Numbered from the stretch's first letter, positions 23,923 to 32,443 are shown. The stretch: 64,000 bases of DNA from Novosphingobium profundi (GCF_020524485.1 NZ_JAIVLF010000004.1:1-64000), one strand, 5' to 3'. The notes: a model not told the origin generated them from the letters alone. A program made the numbers and translations.

Positions 23923-24833
23923 ATCTGGCTCCTGAACTGGTCGAGAATGTCGCAGCCTCGCGCGAACCACGTGCCCTCACGCGCCTTGAGATCGCCCAGC
24001 AGCTTCTCGAAGGCGTCCATGCGGTAGGGGAGGCCGATGATGTACGGCGTGAGGTGCATGGGCAGCATGCGCCCGCCATGGACCTCGGCCTCGGCGCTCA
24101 GCCAGTCGTGCGCGTCGAGCATCTGCTGCGCGTAGCTGTCGGCCGACTGCTGCTGCACGTTGATGATCTGGCGGTCCGACAGTTCATGGTTGAGCGGGAT
24201 GTTCACGACGCCGTTGTTGAAGGCGTAGGGAAGCTCGTCGTTGACCCAGTCGCAGCAGTACTCGATGCCCGCGTCCTTGAGCAGGTCCATCGTTGCAAAG
24301 CTCTGCTGGCGGGCAATCGAATGCCAGCCGCGCGGCTTCACACCTGCAACGTCGGAAAGGATCGCGACGCTCTCGGTAATGAGCTTGCGTTCGTCCTCGA
24401 CGGGGAGGGTGGAGGCGATGGTGCCGTTCATGTCGCTCGAGTGGGCGATGATCTCATGCCCTGCATCGACGATGTCGCGGATAACGCTGGGATAGCGCTG
24501 CGCGATCGCCGCATTGGCCGCGACCGAGACCTTCACGTCCGCCTTCGCAAAGGCGTCGAGCAGGCGGTAGAAGCCCACCCGCGTGCCGTATTCGCGCGCA
24601 GTGTAGTGGCGGTAGTCGGGGTAGGCGGTCTGCATGTGGCCGGGCGCTTTGAAAGGCGTGCTTTCCGGCGTGATCGGGAACCATTCCAGGCTCACCACCA
24701 TCCAGGTCGCGACGCTCTTGCCCTCGGGCCAGGCGAGGGGCTTGCGCTCCTCCATGACCGAGTAGGGGAAGAGGTCGTGATCGTAGCCCAGGCCGCGCTT
24801 GGGGTATTCGAGGTATTCGGGATCGAGGCTCAT
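23919..24833 (-). CDS. Polysaccharide deacetylase-family hydrolase A (PuuE/cyclic-imidase type)
   Basis: The 304-residue protein has an NodB-like fold without the classical TFDDG metal motif; the first strand reads VATWMVVSLEWFPI. It matches the PuuE-type branch that includes allantoinase and a described bacterial cyclic-imide hydrolase. Typical blocks are YPDYRHYTAREYGTRVG, HEIIAHSSDMN and MLPMHLTPYIIGLP. The ATG follows AAGGAGG and lies 1 nt after the stop of the second deacetylase-family gene. Cleavage of a C-N bond in a cyclic imide or ureide is the best family-based guess. Confidence 0.82.
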   Translation of the reverse strand: MSLDPEYLEYPKRGLGYDHDLFPYSVMEERKPLAWPEGKSVATWMVVSLEWFPITPESTPFKAPGHMQTAYPDYRHYTAREYGTRVGFYRLLDAFAKADVKVSVAANAAIAQRYPSVIRDIVDAGHEIIAHSSDMNGTIASTLPVEDERKLITESVAILSDVAGVKPRGWHSIARQQSFATMDLLKDAGIEYCCDWVNDELPYAFNNGVVNIPLNHELSDRQIINVQQQSADSYAQQMLDAHDWLSAEAEVHGGRMLPMHLTPYIIGLPYRMDAFEKLLGDLKAREGTWFARGCDILDQFRSQM

Positions 24834-24834
24834 C

Positions 24835-25731
24835 TTACGCCTCCTTCGTGTGAATGGCGCGCCAGGCATCGGCAATGTCGCCCGAGCGCGTGATCCACGC
24901 GCGTCCACCGTCTCCGGCATCGGCGGCGATGTGCTTCAGGACGTCCTCGAAGGGACCGATGCGGTGGGGCTGGCCGATGAGATACGAGTGAAGCGGAATG
25001 CACATGACCGTGCCCGAAGGCTCGGCGGCAAGGCGCTCGTACTGGCGGATCAGCGTGTCGGCGTATTCGCGCGGGCTCATGTTGTAGACGAAGAAGCCGT
25101 AGTGGTCGTTGACCTCGAGACTGTAGGGCATCGAGATCAGGTCGCCGGTCTTCGTCTTCACGCGCTGTGGCTGGTCGTCGTGGTAGAGGTCGCAGGTATA
25201 GTCGAGACCATACTCGGCGATGAGGTCCAGTGTGCGCGGGGTGTGGGTGAGAGCGGGCGCCAGCCATCCACGGATCGTCTGACCGGTCGCCTCGCGCACG
25301 GTCTTAATCGAATCCTCGATGATCGCGCGTTCCTGCGCCTCGTCCATCCCGTAGGAATAGCGGGTGTTGTAGATGCCGTGGCTGAAGAACTCCCAGCCCC
25401 GCTGGTTGGCGTCCTCGACCACGTTGGGGTGGTGTTGGCACAGCGCGACCGACAGGCTGACCGAGCCGGGGAAGCCGTGCTTCGACATGACTTCGGCCAT
25501 GCGCCAGTGGCTGACGCGGTTGGCGTGGTCGCGGTGCGACTGGCGCACGACGTCAGGGTGCGGCATCGCCCAGGACTTGCGGTGAGGATTGGTCGGCGGA
25601 TCGATCTCGTAGAACTCGAGGTTCGGCGAGATCCAGACAGCGACCTTCTTGTCGCCCGGCCAGGCAAACGGCTTGCGCCCGCGATAGGGCGCGAAGTCGT
25701 AGAGGCCGGGGTCCTTTTCGCCCTCGTTCAT
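24835..25731 (-). CDS. Polysaccharide deacetylase-family hydrolase B (PuuE/cyclic-imidase type)
   Basis: The 298-residue companion of hydrolase A has the blocks VAVWISPNLEFYEI, HRDHANRVSHWRM, FFSHGIYNTRYSYG and IPLHSYLIGQPHR. The two are diverged homologues, not recent duplicates. The ATG shares one base with the stop of the isochorismatase-family gene upstream. Tandem PuuE-type genes may form a heteromer, or one may act on each of two ring amides. Cytosolic: no signal peptide. Confidence 0.82.
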   Translation of the reverse strand: MNEGEKDPGLYDFAPYRGRKPFAWPGDKKVAVWISPNLEFYEIDPPTNPHRKSWAMPHPDVVRQSHRDHANRVSHWRMAEVMSKHGFPGSVSLSVALCQHHPNVVEDANQRGWEFFSHGIYNTRYSYGMDEAQERAIIEDSIKTVREATGQTIRGWLAPALTHTPRTLDLIAEYGLDYTCDLYHDDQPQRVKTKTGDLISMPYSLEVNDHYGFFVYNMSPREYADTLIRQYERLAAEPSGTVMCIPLHSYLIGQPHRIGPFEDVLKHIAADAGDGGRAWITRSGDIADAWRAIHTKEA

Positions 25732-26411
25732 TACTTCGCCTCCAGCCAGTCGATCACGGTCTGCACCGGCTCGACGTCGGCGTACTTGAGGTGAAGGTCG
25801 GTGAGATTGGCAAAATGGTAGCTCTCGTGCTTGTCCGCGCAGGTCTCAATCGGGACGATCGTGCGGTAGCCCCGGCTGAGGCTGTCGACGGCGGTCGCGC
25901 GAATGCAGCCCGAGGTCGAACCGCCCGTGACGATGACCGTGTCGACCTTGTGCCAGACAAGCAGGCTCTGCAGCGGCGTCTCGAAGAAGGCGGACGGCAT
26001 GCGCTTGGTGTAGATCATGTCGGCCGGATCGATCTCGCAGCGATCATCGAACGCGTGGCGGCGCGAATCGTACTTGATGTTCTGGAGCGAATCCGGGGTG
26101 TCCGTGCGCGTGCCCCAGACACCGGCGTCGCTCGCGTCCTCGGCGTAGGCGACGTGAGTCCAGATCACGGGCATGCCCTTTTCGCGGGCAAGGCGCGAGA
26201 TCGTGTTGGTGTACTCGATCTGGCGCGGGTCGGTCTCGTACGCCGTCTTGAACTCGTCGATACGGGTATAGGCGTTCTGGAAGTCCACGTTCACGATCGC
26301 CAGCTTCTCGCCGAAGCCGAACTTCGCGCGGGTGGGGTTGGCGATGACTTCCTCGAAGATCTGGCGGGCGGTCTTGCCGTCGCTGACCATCTTGGTGCCG
26401 ACGATGCTCAT
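25731..26411 (-). CDS. Isochorismatase-fold amidase (N-carbamoylsarcosine amidase/maleamate amidase-like)
   Basis: The 226-residue cysteine hydrolase carries the family triad: Asp in IVNVDFQNAYT, Lys in YTKRMPSAF, and the nucleophile Cys in GGSTSGCIRATAVDSL. The SGCIRATAVD form is that of N-carbamoylsarcosine amidohydrolase and maleamate amidohydrolase (NicF), which release ammonia from half-amides or carbamoyl groups. The ATG at 26411 has GAGGTAA about 9 nt upstream. As first gene of the leftward unit with two imidase-like proteins, it is well placed to deaminate the half-amide they would produce. Confidence 0.88.
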   Translation of the reverse strand: MSIVGTKMVSDGKTARQIFEEVIANPTRAKFGFGEKLAIVNVDFQNAYTRIDEFKTAYETDPRQIEYTNTISRLAREKGMPVIWTHVAYAEDASDAGVWGTRTDTPDSLQNIKYDSRRHAFDDRCEIDPADMIYTKRMPSAFFETPLQSLLVWHKVDTVIVTGGSTSGCIRATAVDSLSRGYRTIVPIETCADKHESYHFANLTDLHLKYADVEPVQTVIDWLEAK

Positions 26412-26697
26412 CTGGATCTTACCTCTTTTCGCAACTTGTGGGGGCTCCCGCTTCGCAAGGAAGCGCAGCGCGCGGCGGCGACAATGCACCGATGGGGGAG
26501 ACCTATCCGACTAAAAGATATAGTTCTAGGTCATATTCGCGCTACCGTGGCGCAATGTCGATGGTTTGCCGGGCGATGGGGAAAGCCGGAGCAATTCATC
26601 CGCCCTGCGGATAGCGCCACAAGCACCCTGTTTCCAAAACCCGAAGTGAAGGGGATCACTGCACCCAAGCGAAACCGAAAATAGGGAGTATATCCAA
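26412..26697. promoter_or_regulatory. Divergent intergenic region between amidase and DUF1330 genes
   Basis: The 286-nt non-coding stretch should hold promoters in both directions. Seen inside are CGCTTC-N5-GAAGCG (26449-26465), an AT-rich patch (26513-26537) that may contain -10 sequence, and ATCCGC-N3-GCGGAT (26598-26612). No known operator was recognised. Confidence 0.4.
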
Positions 26698-26991
26698 ATG
26701 GCCGCATGGCTCATCGTCACCGCCCGCGTCCCTGACCGCGATGCTTTCATGGCCTCGGGCTACCCGCAGGCGGCCGCCAAGATCCAGGCGCAGTACGGCG
26801 GCGAATACATCATCCGCGGCCCCGGCGGCACCGTGCTCGAAGGTCCGGGCGAAGACGGCGCTTCGGTCGTGGTCACCCAGTGGAAGGACCGCGAGGCCGC
26901 GCTCGCCTTCTGGAACTCGCCCGAATACGCCGAAGCCAAGAAGCTGCGCGAAGGACTGGCCGAGGTGGCGGTCACGCTCGTCGGCGCCTGA
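26698..26991 (+). CDS. DUF1330 family protein
   Basis: The 97-residue protein is of the small dimeric alpha/beta-barrel type. It starts MAAWLIVTARVPDRDAFM and contains TQWKDREAALAFWNSPEYAE, the usual DUF1330 C-terminal helix. AGGGAG precedes the ATG. Function in the family is not settled. It diverges from the amidase operon and precedes the FGE-like gene by 65 nt, so it could belong to either the amidase regulon or the molybdenum-hydroxylase operon. Confidence 0.85.
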   Translation: MAAWLIVTARVPDRDAFMASGYPQAAAKIQAQYGGEYIIRGPGGTVLEGPGEDGASVVVTQWKDREAALAFWNSPEYAEAKKLREGLAEVAVTLVGA

Positions 26992-27056
26992 TCTGGACGG
27001 AATATGGGGCAGAGGCCGCACGTGCCTGCGGTCCTGTCCAGGAGGGGGAGATTCGC

Positions 27057-28064
27057 ATGAGGGCAGGTCGTGTGTGGCGGTCAACTGCAGCGCTCGGGAT
27101 CCTGGGAGCCATAACGGGCGGTGGTGGAGCGGCCAAGGCCACACCTGCGCAGCCGCTCCGCGCGGGCGAGGTATTCACCGACTGCGCGCAAGGGTGCCCG
27201 CAGATGGTCGCGATTGCCCCGGGACGTTTCCGGATGGGCGCCGATGCCGGCGAGGAAGGACGCCCCGAAGGCCCGGTCCGTGAGATCGCGCTTGCGCGTC
27301 CCTACGCGCTCGGCCGGTTCGAGGTCTCCAACCAGGAGTATGCTCTATTCGTAGAGAAGACCGGACATATCCCTTCCGCCGATTGCCGCTCGCTCAATGC
27401 CGAGCACGGGACCGTCGCCAAGACGCCCACGGCCGATTTTCGTCACCCGGGCCTCGGCGCGGGTGACGGAGCCCCGCAAATGCCGGTCGTGTGCATCTCC
27501 TGGAACGATGCGCAGGCCTATCTCTCCTGGCTGAGCGCGCGCACTGGCGCGCATTACCGCCTGCCGAGCGAGGCCGAGTGGGAATATGCCGCCCGCGCCG
27601 GCTCGCAGGACGACTACCCCTGGGGCCAGAGCCCCGAGGAGGGGTGCGGTCAGGCGAACATGCTTGACGAAGATGGCGCGGCCAGTGGCATGATCCCTGT
27701 TTTCGGAGGCCAGGCCGATGGCGACACCACCGCCTTGCCCCGTGCTGCCTGCCACGATGGGCACGCCGGGGCCGCACCTGTGGGCAGCTATGCGCCTAAC
27801 GCCTTTGGACTTCACGACATGATCGGCAATGTCTGGGAGTGGACCCAGGATTGCTACGAAGCGCCCTATCCCAGCGCGGTGCCCCTCGATGGCCGCCCCT
27901 ACGTCGATGCCGAGGAATGCCCCTTGCGCGCAGTGCGCGGTGGCAGCTGGATCAGCACGCCTTTCCGCAACCGCGTGTCCTGGCGCGGACGTGATCCGGT
28001 GGATCAGGTCACCTGGATCTTTGGCCTGCGCGTGGCGCGCGATATCGACGGAGACATCCAGTGA
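27057..28064 (+). CDS. Formylglycine-generating-enzyme-fold protein, probably exported
   Basis: The 335-residue SUMF1/FGE-sulfatase-domain protein has an N-terminal hydrophobic signal (about residues 10-28). The domain runs from MVAIAPGRFRMGAD to GLRVARD, with WNDAQAYLSWLS, LPSEAEWEYAARAG and GNVWEWTQD as signatures. In sulfatase-activating FGEs two cysteines follow the GGS motif; here the segment is GGSWISTPFRNRVSW, with none, so formylglycine formation is unlikely. The ATG follows AGGAGGGGGAG. Its stop overlaps the molybdenum hydroxylase start by 4 nt, suggesting a maturation or partner role for that enzyme. Confidence 0.88.
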   Translation: MRAGRVWRSTAALGILGAITGGGGAAKATPAQPLRAGEVFTDCAQGCPQMVAIAPGRFRMGADAGEEGRPEGPVREIALARPYALGRFEVSNQEYALFVEKTGHIPSADCRSLNAEHGTVAKTPTADFRHPGLGAGDGAPQMPVVCISWNDAQAYLSWLSARTGAHYRLPSEAEWEYAARAGSQDDYPWGQSPEEGCGQANMLDEDGAASGMIPVFGGQADGDTTALPRAACHDGHAGAAPVGSYAPNAFGLHDMIGNVWEWTQDCYEAPYPSAVPLDGRPYVDAEECPLRAVRGGSWISTPFRNRVSWRGRDPVDQVTWIFGLRVARDIDGDIQ

Positions 28065-30262
28065 CGGCCATGCCCGCCATTCTCAATCTGTCGCGCCGTG
28101 GCTTTGCAGGCGCGCTTGGCCTTGCTGCGGCGAGCTTCGTGCTGGGCATCCCGCGGGAAGGGCGGGCGGCCGAGGCTGCGGACGCCCCCGACGCGGCCCG
28201 TTTCGGGGCCATGCTCAGCATTGATATGACAGGCCTCGTCCGTCTGATCGTGCCGTCCTCCGAACTGGGCCAGGGCACGCAGGAAGCGCTCGCCCGCATG
28301 GTGGCCGAAGAACTGGAATGCGACTGGGCGGCTCTCGAAGTGGACCTGCCCTGGGCCGATCCGGCGTTTGCCAATCCTTTCTCGCGCAAGCAGATGACCG
28401 CCAACAGCACCTCGGTTATGGGCTACTACACCGCGATGCGGACCCTGGGCGCAGCGACCCGGATGATGCTCACGCGCGCCGCCGCGCAGCGCCTGGGCGC
28501 TGACGAAGACGAACTCGTCGTATCGGGCGGTACCATCTCCCATTCCGCGAGCGGCCGCACGCTGGGCTTTGGCGATGTTGCGGGTGCAGCCTCGGCGCTG
28601 CCGGTTCCCGCCGAAGTTCCTCTCAAGCCGGTTTCCGAATTCCGGATCATCGGTGGGACGAGCGTGCGCAAGGATCTTCTCCCCAAGATCAACGGCAGCG
28701 CGGAATTCGGCATCGACGTGCGCGAGGAGGGCATGCTTGTCGGCGTGCCCGTGCTGGCCCCGCATCCGCAAGCGACCTTCGAACTTGCCGGAATCGAGGA
28801 TGCCAAGGCGCGTCCGGGCGTGCGCGCCGTGGTGCCGGTCACCGGAGGCGTCGTGGTCGTGGCCGACCGTTTCTGGAGGGCAAAGAGCGCGGCCGAGGCC
28901 ATTACTCTGACGGTCACGTCATCCCCCATTGCCGGGCTCGACGATGACACCATCCGCTCGCGTCTGCGCGAGGCATTTACCACGATAGAGCCCCGGGTTT
29001 TTCCCGAGTTCGAGAAAGGCAGCGGCTTCCCGGGCCGTCCGATCATGCCGGACAAGCCCGCAGTCGAGGCCGCGTTTGCACAGGCCGAGCGCGTGCTTGA
29101 AGTCGAGTACGAAGTACCGTTCCTGGCACACGCGACGCTCGAGCCGATCTGCTGCGCCGCGCGTATGGACCGGGCCAGTCTCTTCGTGCGCGGCCCGCTG
29201 CAGGACCCGGAAAGTGCGCGCATGCTGGGCGCAAAGCTCTCGGGCTTGCCGCTCGAAGACGTACGGGTCGAACTGACTTATGTGGGCGGCGGTTTTGGCC
29301 GCAAGTGGGGGACCGACTTCATCGGCGTCGCCATCGAGGCCGCCAAGGGCGTGCCAGGCCAACTGGTCAAGACGATCTGGCCGCGCGAGCAGGACATGGC
29401 CTTTGACCAGTACCGCCCGGCCTTCATCGCCCGCTCACGGGCAGCCCTGGCGAAAGACGGGCGCGTTGCAGCCCTGAAGTCCGCGGTCGCCGGACAGTCG
29501 ATCATGGCCTACCACGGTCGCGGCGATATCCTGGGCGACATGGCCGACCCGATGAGCGCGGGCAAGCTCGTCTACGAGGCCTATGCCGAGCCCCTGCGCT
29601 ATGCGGAAAGCCACCGCGTCGACATGGGCGTACCGGTTGGCTTCTGGCGTTCGGTCTCGCTCTCGCAGAACAGCTTCTTCATGGAGAGCTTTATTGACGA
29701 GATCGCGCAGGAAACCGGTCAGGACCCGTTCCGGCTTCGCCTGCGTCTTCTGGATGGGCATCCGCGAATTACGCCTGTCCTCACCCGTGCTGCGCAGATG
29801 ATCGGCCTCGACGCACCAAGGCCAGAAGGCACGGGACGCGGCATCGCGCTGGCCTATACCGATGCCAATTTCTGTGCAGTCGGCATCGAGGTGGCGCTTT
29901 CGGGTGAGAACCTCAGCCTCACGCGAATTGCCTGCGCGTGCGATTGCGGGCTCATGATCGATCCGGTCAGCGTGGAGGGACAGGTCAGCGGCGGCATTGT
30001 CTTTGGCCTCCAGGCAGCCCTGTGGGGCGAGGTCCACTTTGCCGACGGCGCCCCCACGGCGCAAAACTTCTCCGACTATCGCCTGCCGATGATGATGGAC
30101 GTGCCCCCGATCGAGGTCGCGCTTATGCCCGGCAGTGACCAGCCCGGAAATGTCGGTGAGGCTTCGACACCCGCCGTCGCGCCCGCGCTCGCCAACGCCA
30201 TTGTCGATGCGGGAGGGCCGCGCATCCGCGCGCTCCCCATCTCCCGCACACTCACGATCTGA
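28061..30262 (+). CDS. iorB: Molybdopterin-binding large subunit, isoquinoline 1-oxidoreductase beta/aldehyde dehydrogenase type
   Basis: The 733-residue xanthine-oxidase-family subunit has a Tat-like signal (SRRGFAGALGLAAASFVLG, residues 11-29) that directs the folded enzyme to the periplasm. ELGQGTQEALARM near residue 68 and TYVGGGFGRKWGTDF near residue 407 are molybdopterin-binding segments. GNVGEASTPAVAPALANA near the end holds the catalytic Glu. Such enzymes hydroxylate N-heteroaromatics or oxidise aldehydes using water as oxygen source. The start is a GTG overlapping the FGE-like stop, with GGAG upstream. The substrate cannot be told. Confidence 0.88.
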   Translation: MTAMPAILNLSRRGFAGALGLAAASFVLGIPREGRAAEAADAPDAARFGAMLSIDMTGLVRLIVPSSELGQGTQEALARMVAEELECDWAALEVDLPWADPAFANPFSRKQMTANSTSVMGYYTAMRTLGAATRMMLTRAAAQRLGADEDELVVSGGTISHSASGRTLGFGDVAGAASALPVPAEVPLKPVSEFRIIGGTSVRKDLLPKINGSAEFGIDVREEGMLVGVPVLAPHPQATFELAGIEDAKARPGVRAVVPVTGGVVVVADRFWRAKSAAEAITLTVTSSPIAGLDDDTIRSRLREAFTTIEPRVFPEFEKGSGFPGRPIMPDKPAVEAAFAQAERVLEVEYEVPFLAHATLEPICCAARMDRASLFVRGPLQDPESARMLGAKLSGLPLEDVRVELTYVGGGFGRKWGTDFIGVAIEAAKGVPGQLVKTIWPREQDMAFDQYRPAFIARSRAALAKDGRVAALKSAVAGQSIMAYHGRGDILGDMADPMSAGKLVYEAYAEPLRYAESHRVDMGVPVGFWRSVSLSQNSFFMESFIDEIAQETGQDPFRLRLRLLDGHPRITPVLTRAAQMIGLDAPRPEGTGRGIALAYTDANFCAVGIEVALSGENLSLTRIACACDCGLMIDPVSVEGQVSGGIVFGLQAALWGEVHFADGAPTAQNFSDYRLPMMMDVPPIEVALMPGSDQPGNVGEASTPAVAPALANAIVDAGGPRIRALPISRTLTI

Positions 30263-30270
30263 AGGACGCT

Positions 30271-30750
30271 ATGACGATGAAGAACCTGCTCGTAAATGGC
30301 GCTCGGCGAACGGTCGAGGCGGAGGAGGACACACCGCTGCTCTGGGTACTGCGCGAGGATCTCGATCTTCCCGGCACCAAGTACGGCTGCGGCATCGGCA
30401 TGTGCGGGGCCTGCACCGTTCATATCGACGGCATGGCCGTGCGCAGTTGCCAGATGCCGCTTGCCGCCGTGGAGGAAGGCCAGGCCATCTCCACCATCGA
30501 GTCCTTGTCAGGCCCGGACGAAGAGGACGCTTTGCATCCGCTCCAGCAGGCCTGGCTGGAGGAGCAGGTGCCCCAGTGCGGCTATTGCCAGAGCGGCATG
30601 ATCATGGCCGCTGCCGCCTTCCTTGCCGAGACGCCTGAGCCTGACGCCGAGACGATCCGGGCCAGCATCACCAATCTGTGCCGCTGTGGTACCTATCCGC
30701 GCATTGAACGGGCCATCCTCAAGGCGGCAAAGGCCATGCGCGCACCTTGA
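30271..30750 (+). CDS. iorA: 2Fe-2S small subunit of molybdenum hydroxylase, isoquinoline 1-oxidoreductase alpha type
   Basis: The 159-residue protein has two 2Fe-2S clusters. The N-terminal plant-ferredoxin cluster is KYGCGIGMCGACTVHIDG with a later Cys in RSCQMPL. The C-terminal helical cluster uses CGYCQSGM and LCRCGTY. It passes electrons from molybdenum to an acceptor. It has no signal of its own, so it may be carried out with the Tat-bearing large subunit. The gap to the large subunit gene is 8 nt. No cytochrome c subunit gene follows within the window. Confidence 0.92.
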   Translation: MTMKNLLVNGARRTVEAEEDTPLLWVLREDLDLPGTKYGCGIGMCGACTVHIDGMAVRSCQMPLAAVEEGQAISTIESLSGPDEEDALHPLQQAWLEEQVPQCGYCQSGMIMAAAAFLAETPEPDAETIRASITNLCRCGTYPRIERAILKAAKAMRAP

Positions 30751-30794
30751 TCTGAGGCATGGCGTAAGCTGTGCCCCTGTGCCATCAACGAAGC

Positions 30795-32357
30795 ATGGGT
30801 ACTTCCAAAGCCGACAGCCCTGACAATTCGCAAGCCCGCGTACTCGCGTTCCTCGCCGATCCCGCAACACATGGCGAGCCGGTGGAACGCGTGGACACGC
30901 ATGGGGCCAGCGTCTTCCTCGCTTCCGACAGGGCCTACAAGCTCAAACGTGCCGTGCGTTTCTCCTATCTGGACTTTTCGACCCTGGAGAAGCGCCACGC
31001 CGTATGTCTGCGCGAGTTGGAGCTGAACCGCCGCATCGCACCGGGCCTCTACCTTGACGTCCTGCCGATCGTGGAGCGTGCCGACGCAAGCCTGGCATTC
31101 GGGACAGCCTCGCAAAGTGGTCCGGAAGTCCTTGATTGGGTCGTTGTCATGCGTCGTTTCCAGGATCGCGATCTGCTCGCGACGATGGTGAGGGAAGGGC
31201 GGCTCGAGCCCCTGATGGTGCGCGACCTTGCCGACACCATCGCCCATTTTCATCAACACGACGCCCATCCGGTAGAGGACGACGGCGTCAGCCGTGTGCG
31301 CCGGGTGATCGAGGGCAATCGGCAGAGCATGGCGGCCACGGGCACGCAAATTCTCGATCCTGAGGCTTGCGAAAGCTGGCTGGACCATAGCCTCGCGGAG
31401 CTTGAGCGTGTCAGCCCGGTCCTGCGCGCTCGAGCTGCCGAAGGTTGGGTACGGCATGGCCACGGCGACCTCCATCTTGGCAACATCTGCTTGTGGGAAG
31501 GGCGCCCGACACCGTTTGACTGCCTTGAATTCAATGACGAGTTCCCGATCAGTGACGTGTTGTACGACCTTGCCTTCGCGGTCATGGACCTGTGGCATCG
31601 TGGACATCACGAGCTCGCCTCGCTTCTGACCAATCGCTATCTCGACCGGGTGGATATGGAAGCGGATGCGTCGGCCCTGTTCCCCTTGTTTCTTTCGATG
31701 CGGGCGGCCGTACGTGCGCACGTGCTTGCGACACAGGCGACGCAGGTCCGTGACAAGGAGAGGGGGCTCGCGCTTCAACAGGATGCCCGGAGCTACCTGT
31801 CGGCAGCTCGGGATTTCCTGATCCCGTCACCGGCTCGTCTCGTCGCTGTGGGTGGCTTCTCGGGCACAGGAAAATCGACACTCGCGGCGCATCTTGCTCC
31901 GGAGCTGGGAACCGTGCCGGGGGCGCGCTGGCTACGTACCGATGTCCTGCGCAAGAAACTGGCGGGTGTCGCGCCCGAGACCCGCCTGCCAGAATCGGCC
32001 TATAGCCGGGCAAATTCGGATGCCGTTTATGCGCGTCTGCTGACCCTGGCCAAGCAGACCTTGCGCGCCGGAAGCAGCGTCATCGTCGACGGTGTCTTCG
32101 CCCGTGGCAGCGAGCGGCAGGCCCTGGCCGAACTCGCGGACGAGGTCGGTGTGCAATTCGTCGGACTGTGGCTTGAGGCACCAAGGGAGGCACTTCGCAG
32201 TCGTATCGAAGGGCGCATGAACGATGCTTCAGACGCGAATGTCGAAGTGCTCGAACGCCAGCTCGAGATGGATCCGGGCGATCTAACAGACTGGCATTGC
32301 GTTTGCGCCGTAGGTTCTCCGCGGGCTGTCGCAGAAGCCGCGCGAAGGGCTCTTTGA
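30795..32357 (+). CDS. Fused APH-like phosphotransferase/P-loop kinase
   Basis: The 520-residue two-domain protein has an N-terminal aminoglycoside-phosphotransferase-like fold (about 1-330), with the catalytic loop HGHGDLHLGNICLW and metal-binding FDCLEFNDEF. A C-terminal P-loop kinase domain (about 345-510) carries Walker A GGFSGTGKST. This fusion is common in proteobacteria and its substrate is unknown; real antibiotic resistance is not implied. The ATG at 30795 is preferred over a GTG at 30771 because the added residues show no family similarity, though ribosome-site sequence is weak in both cases. Confidence 0.86.
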   Translation: MGTSKADSPDNSQARVLAFLADPATHGEPVERVDTHGASVFLASDRAYKLKRAVRFSYLDFSTLEKRHAVCLRELELNRRIAPGLYLDVLPIVERADASLAFGTASQSGPEVLDWVVVMRRFQDRDLLATMVREGRLEPLMVRDLADTIAHFHQHDAHPVEDDGVSRVRRVIEGNRQSMAATGTQILDPEACESWLDHSLAELERVSPVLRARAAEGWVRHGHGDLHLGNICLWEGRPTPFDCLEFNDEFPISDVLYDLAFAVMDLWHRGHHELASLLTNRYLDRVDMEADASALFPLFLSMRAAVRAHVLATQATQVRDKERGLALQQDARSYLSAARDFLIPSPARLVAVGGFSGTGKSTLAAHLAPELGTVPGARWLRTDVLRKKLAGVAPETRLPESAYSRANSDAVYARLLTLAKQTLRAGSSVIVDGVFARGSERQALAELADEVGVQFVGLWLEAPREALRSRIEGRMNDASDANVEVLERQLEMDPGDLTDWHCVCAVGSPRAVAEAARRAL

Positions 32358-32378
32358 TCTGGAAGATTGCTGGGGTAG

Positions 32379-32392
32379 ATAATATATATTAT
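32379..32392. other. AT-only palindrome between convergent genes
   Basis: ATAATATATATTAT is a perfect 14-nt palindrome in an otherwise GC-rich window, in the 86-nt gap between two converging genes. It may be a weak terminator, a protein-binding site or a low-melting spacer. No T-run follows a GC stem. Confidence 0.3.
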
Positions 32393-32443
32393 GTTAAATT
32401 ATGTTGAAGGACGGTGGCTGAACTGCCGGGCTCATTCCGGTGG

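Noticed and set aside
368..26610. 13-mer ATCCGCCCTGCGG shared by two intergenic regions (368-380 and 26598-26610)
   Set aside because: Matches of this length are expected by chance in 64 kb of GC-rich DNA. Only one copy is part of the 356-373 palindrome, so a common operator is not supported.
30795..32357. Antibiotic resistance gene (aminoglycoside phosphotransferase)
   Set aside because: The APH-like domain is fused to a P-loop kinase in a common proteobacterial housekeeping-type fusion; nothing points to drug modification.
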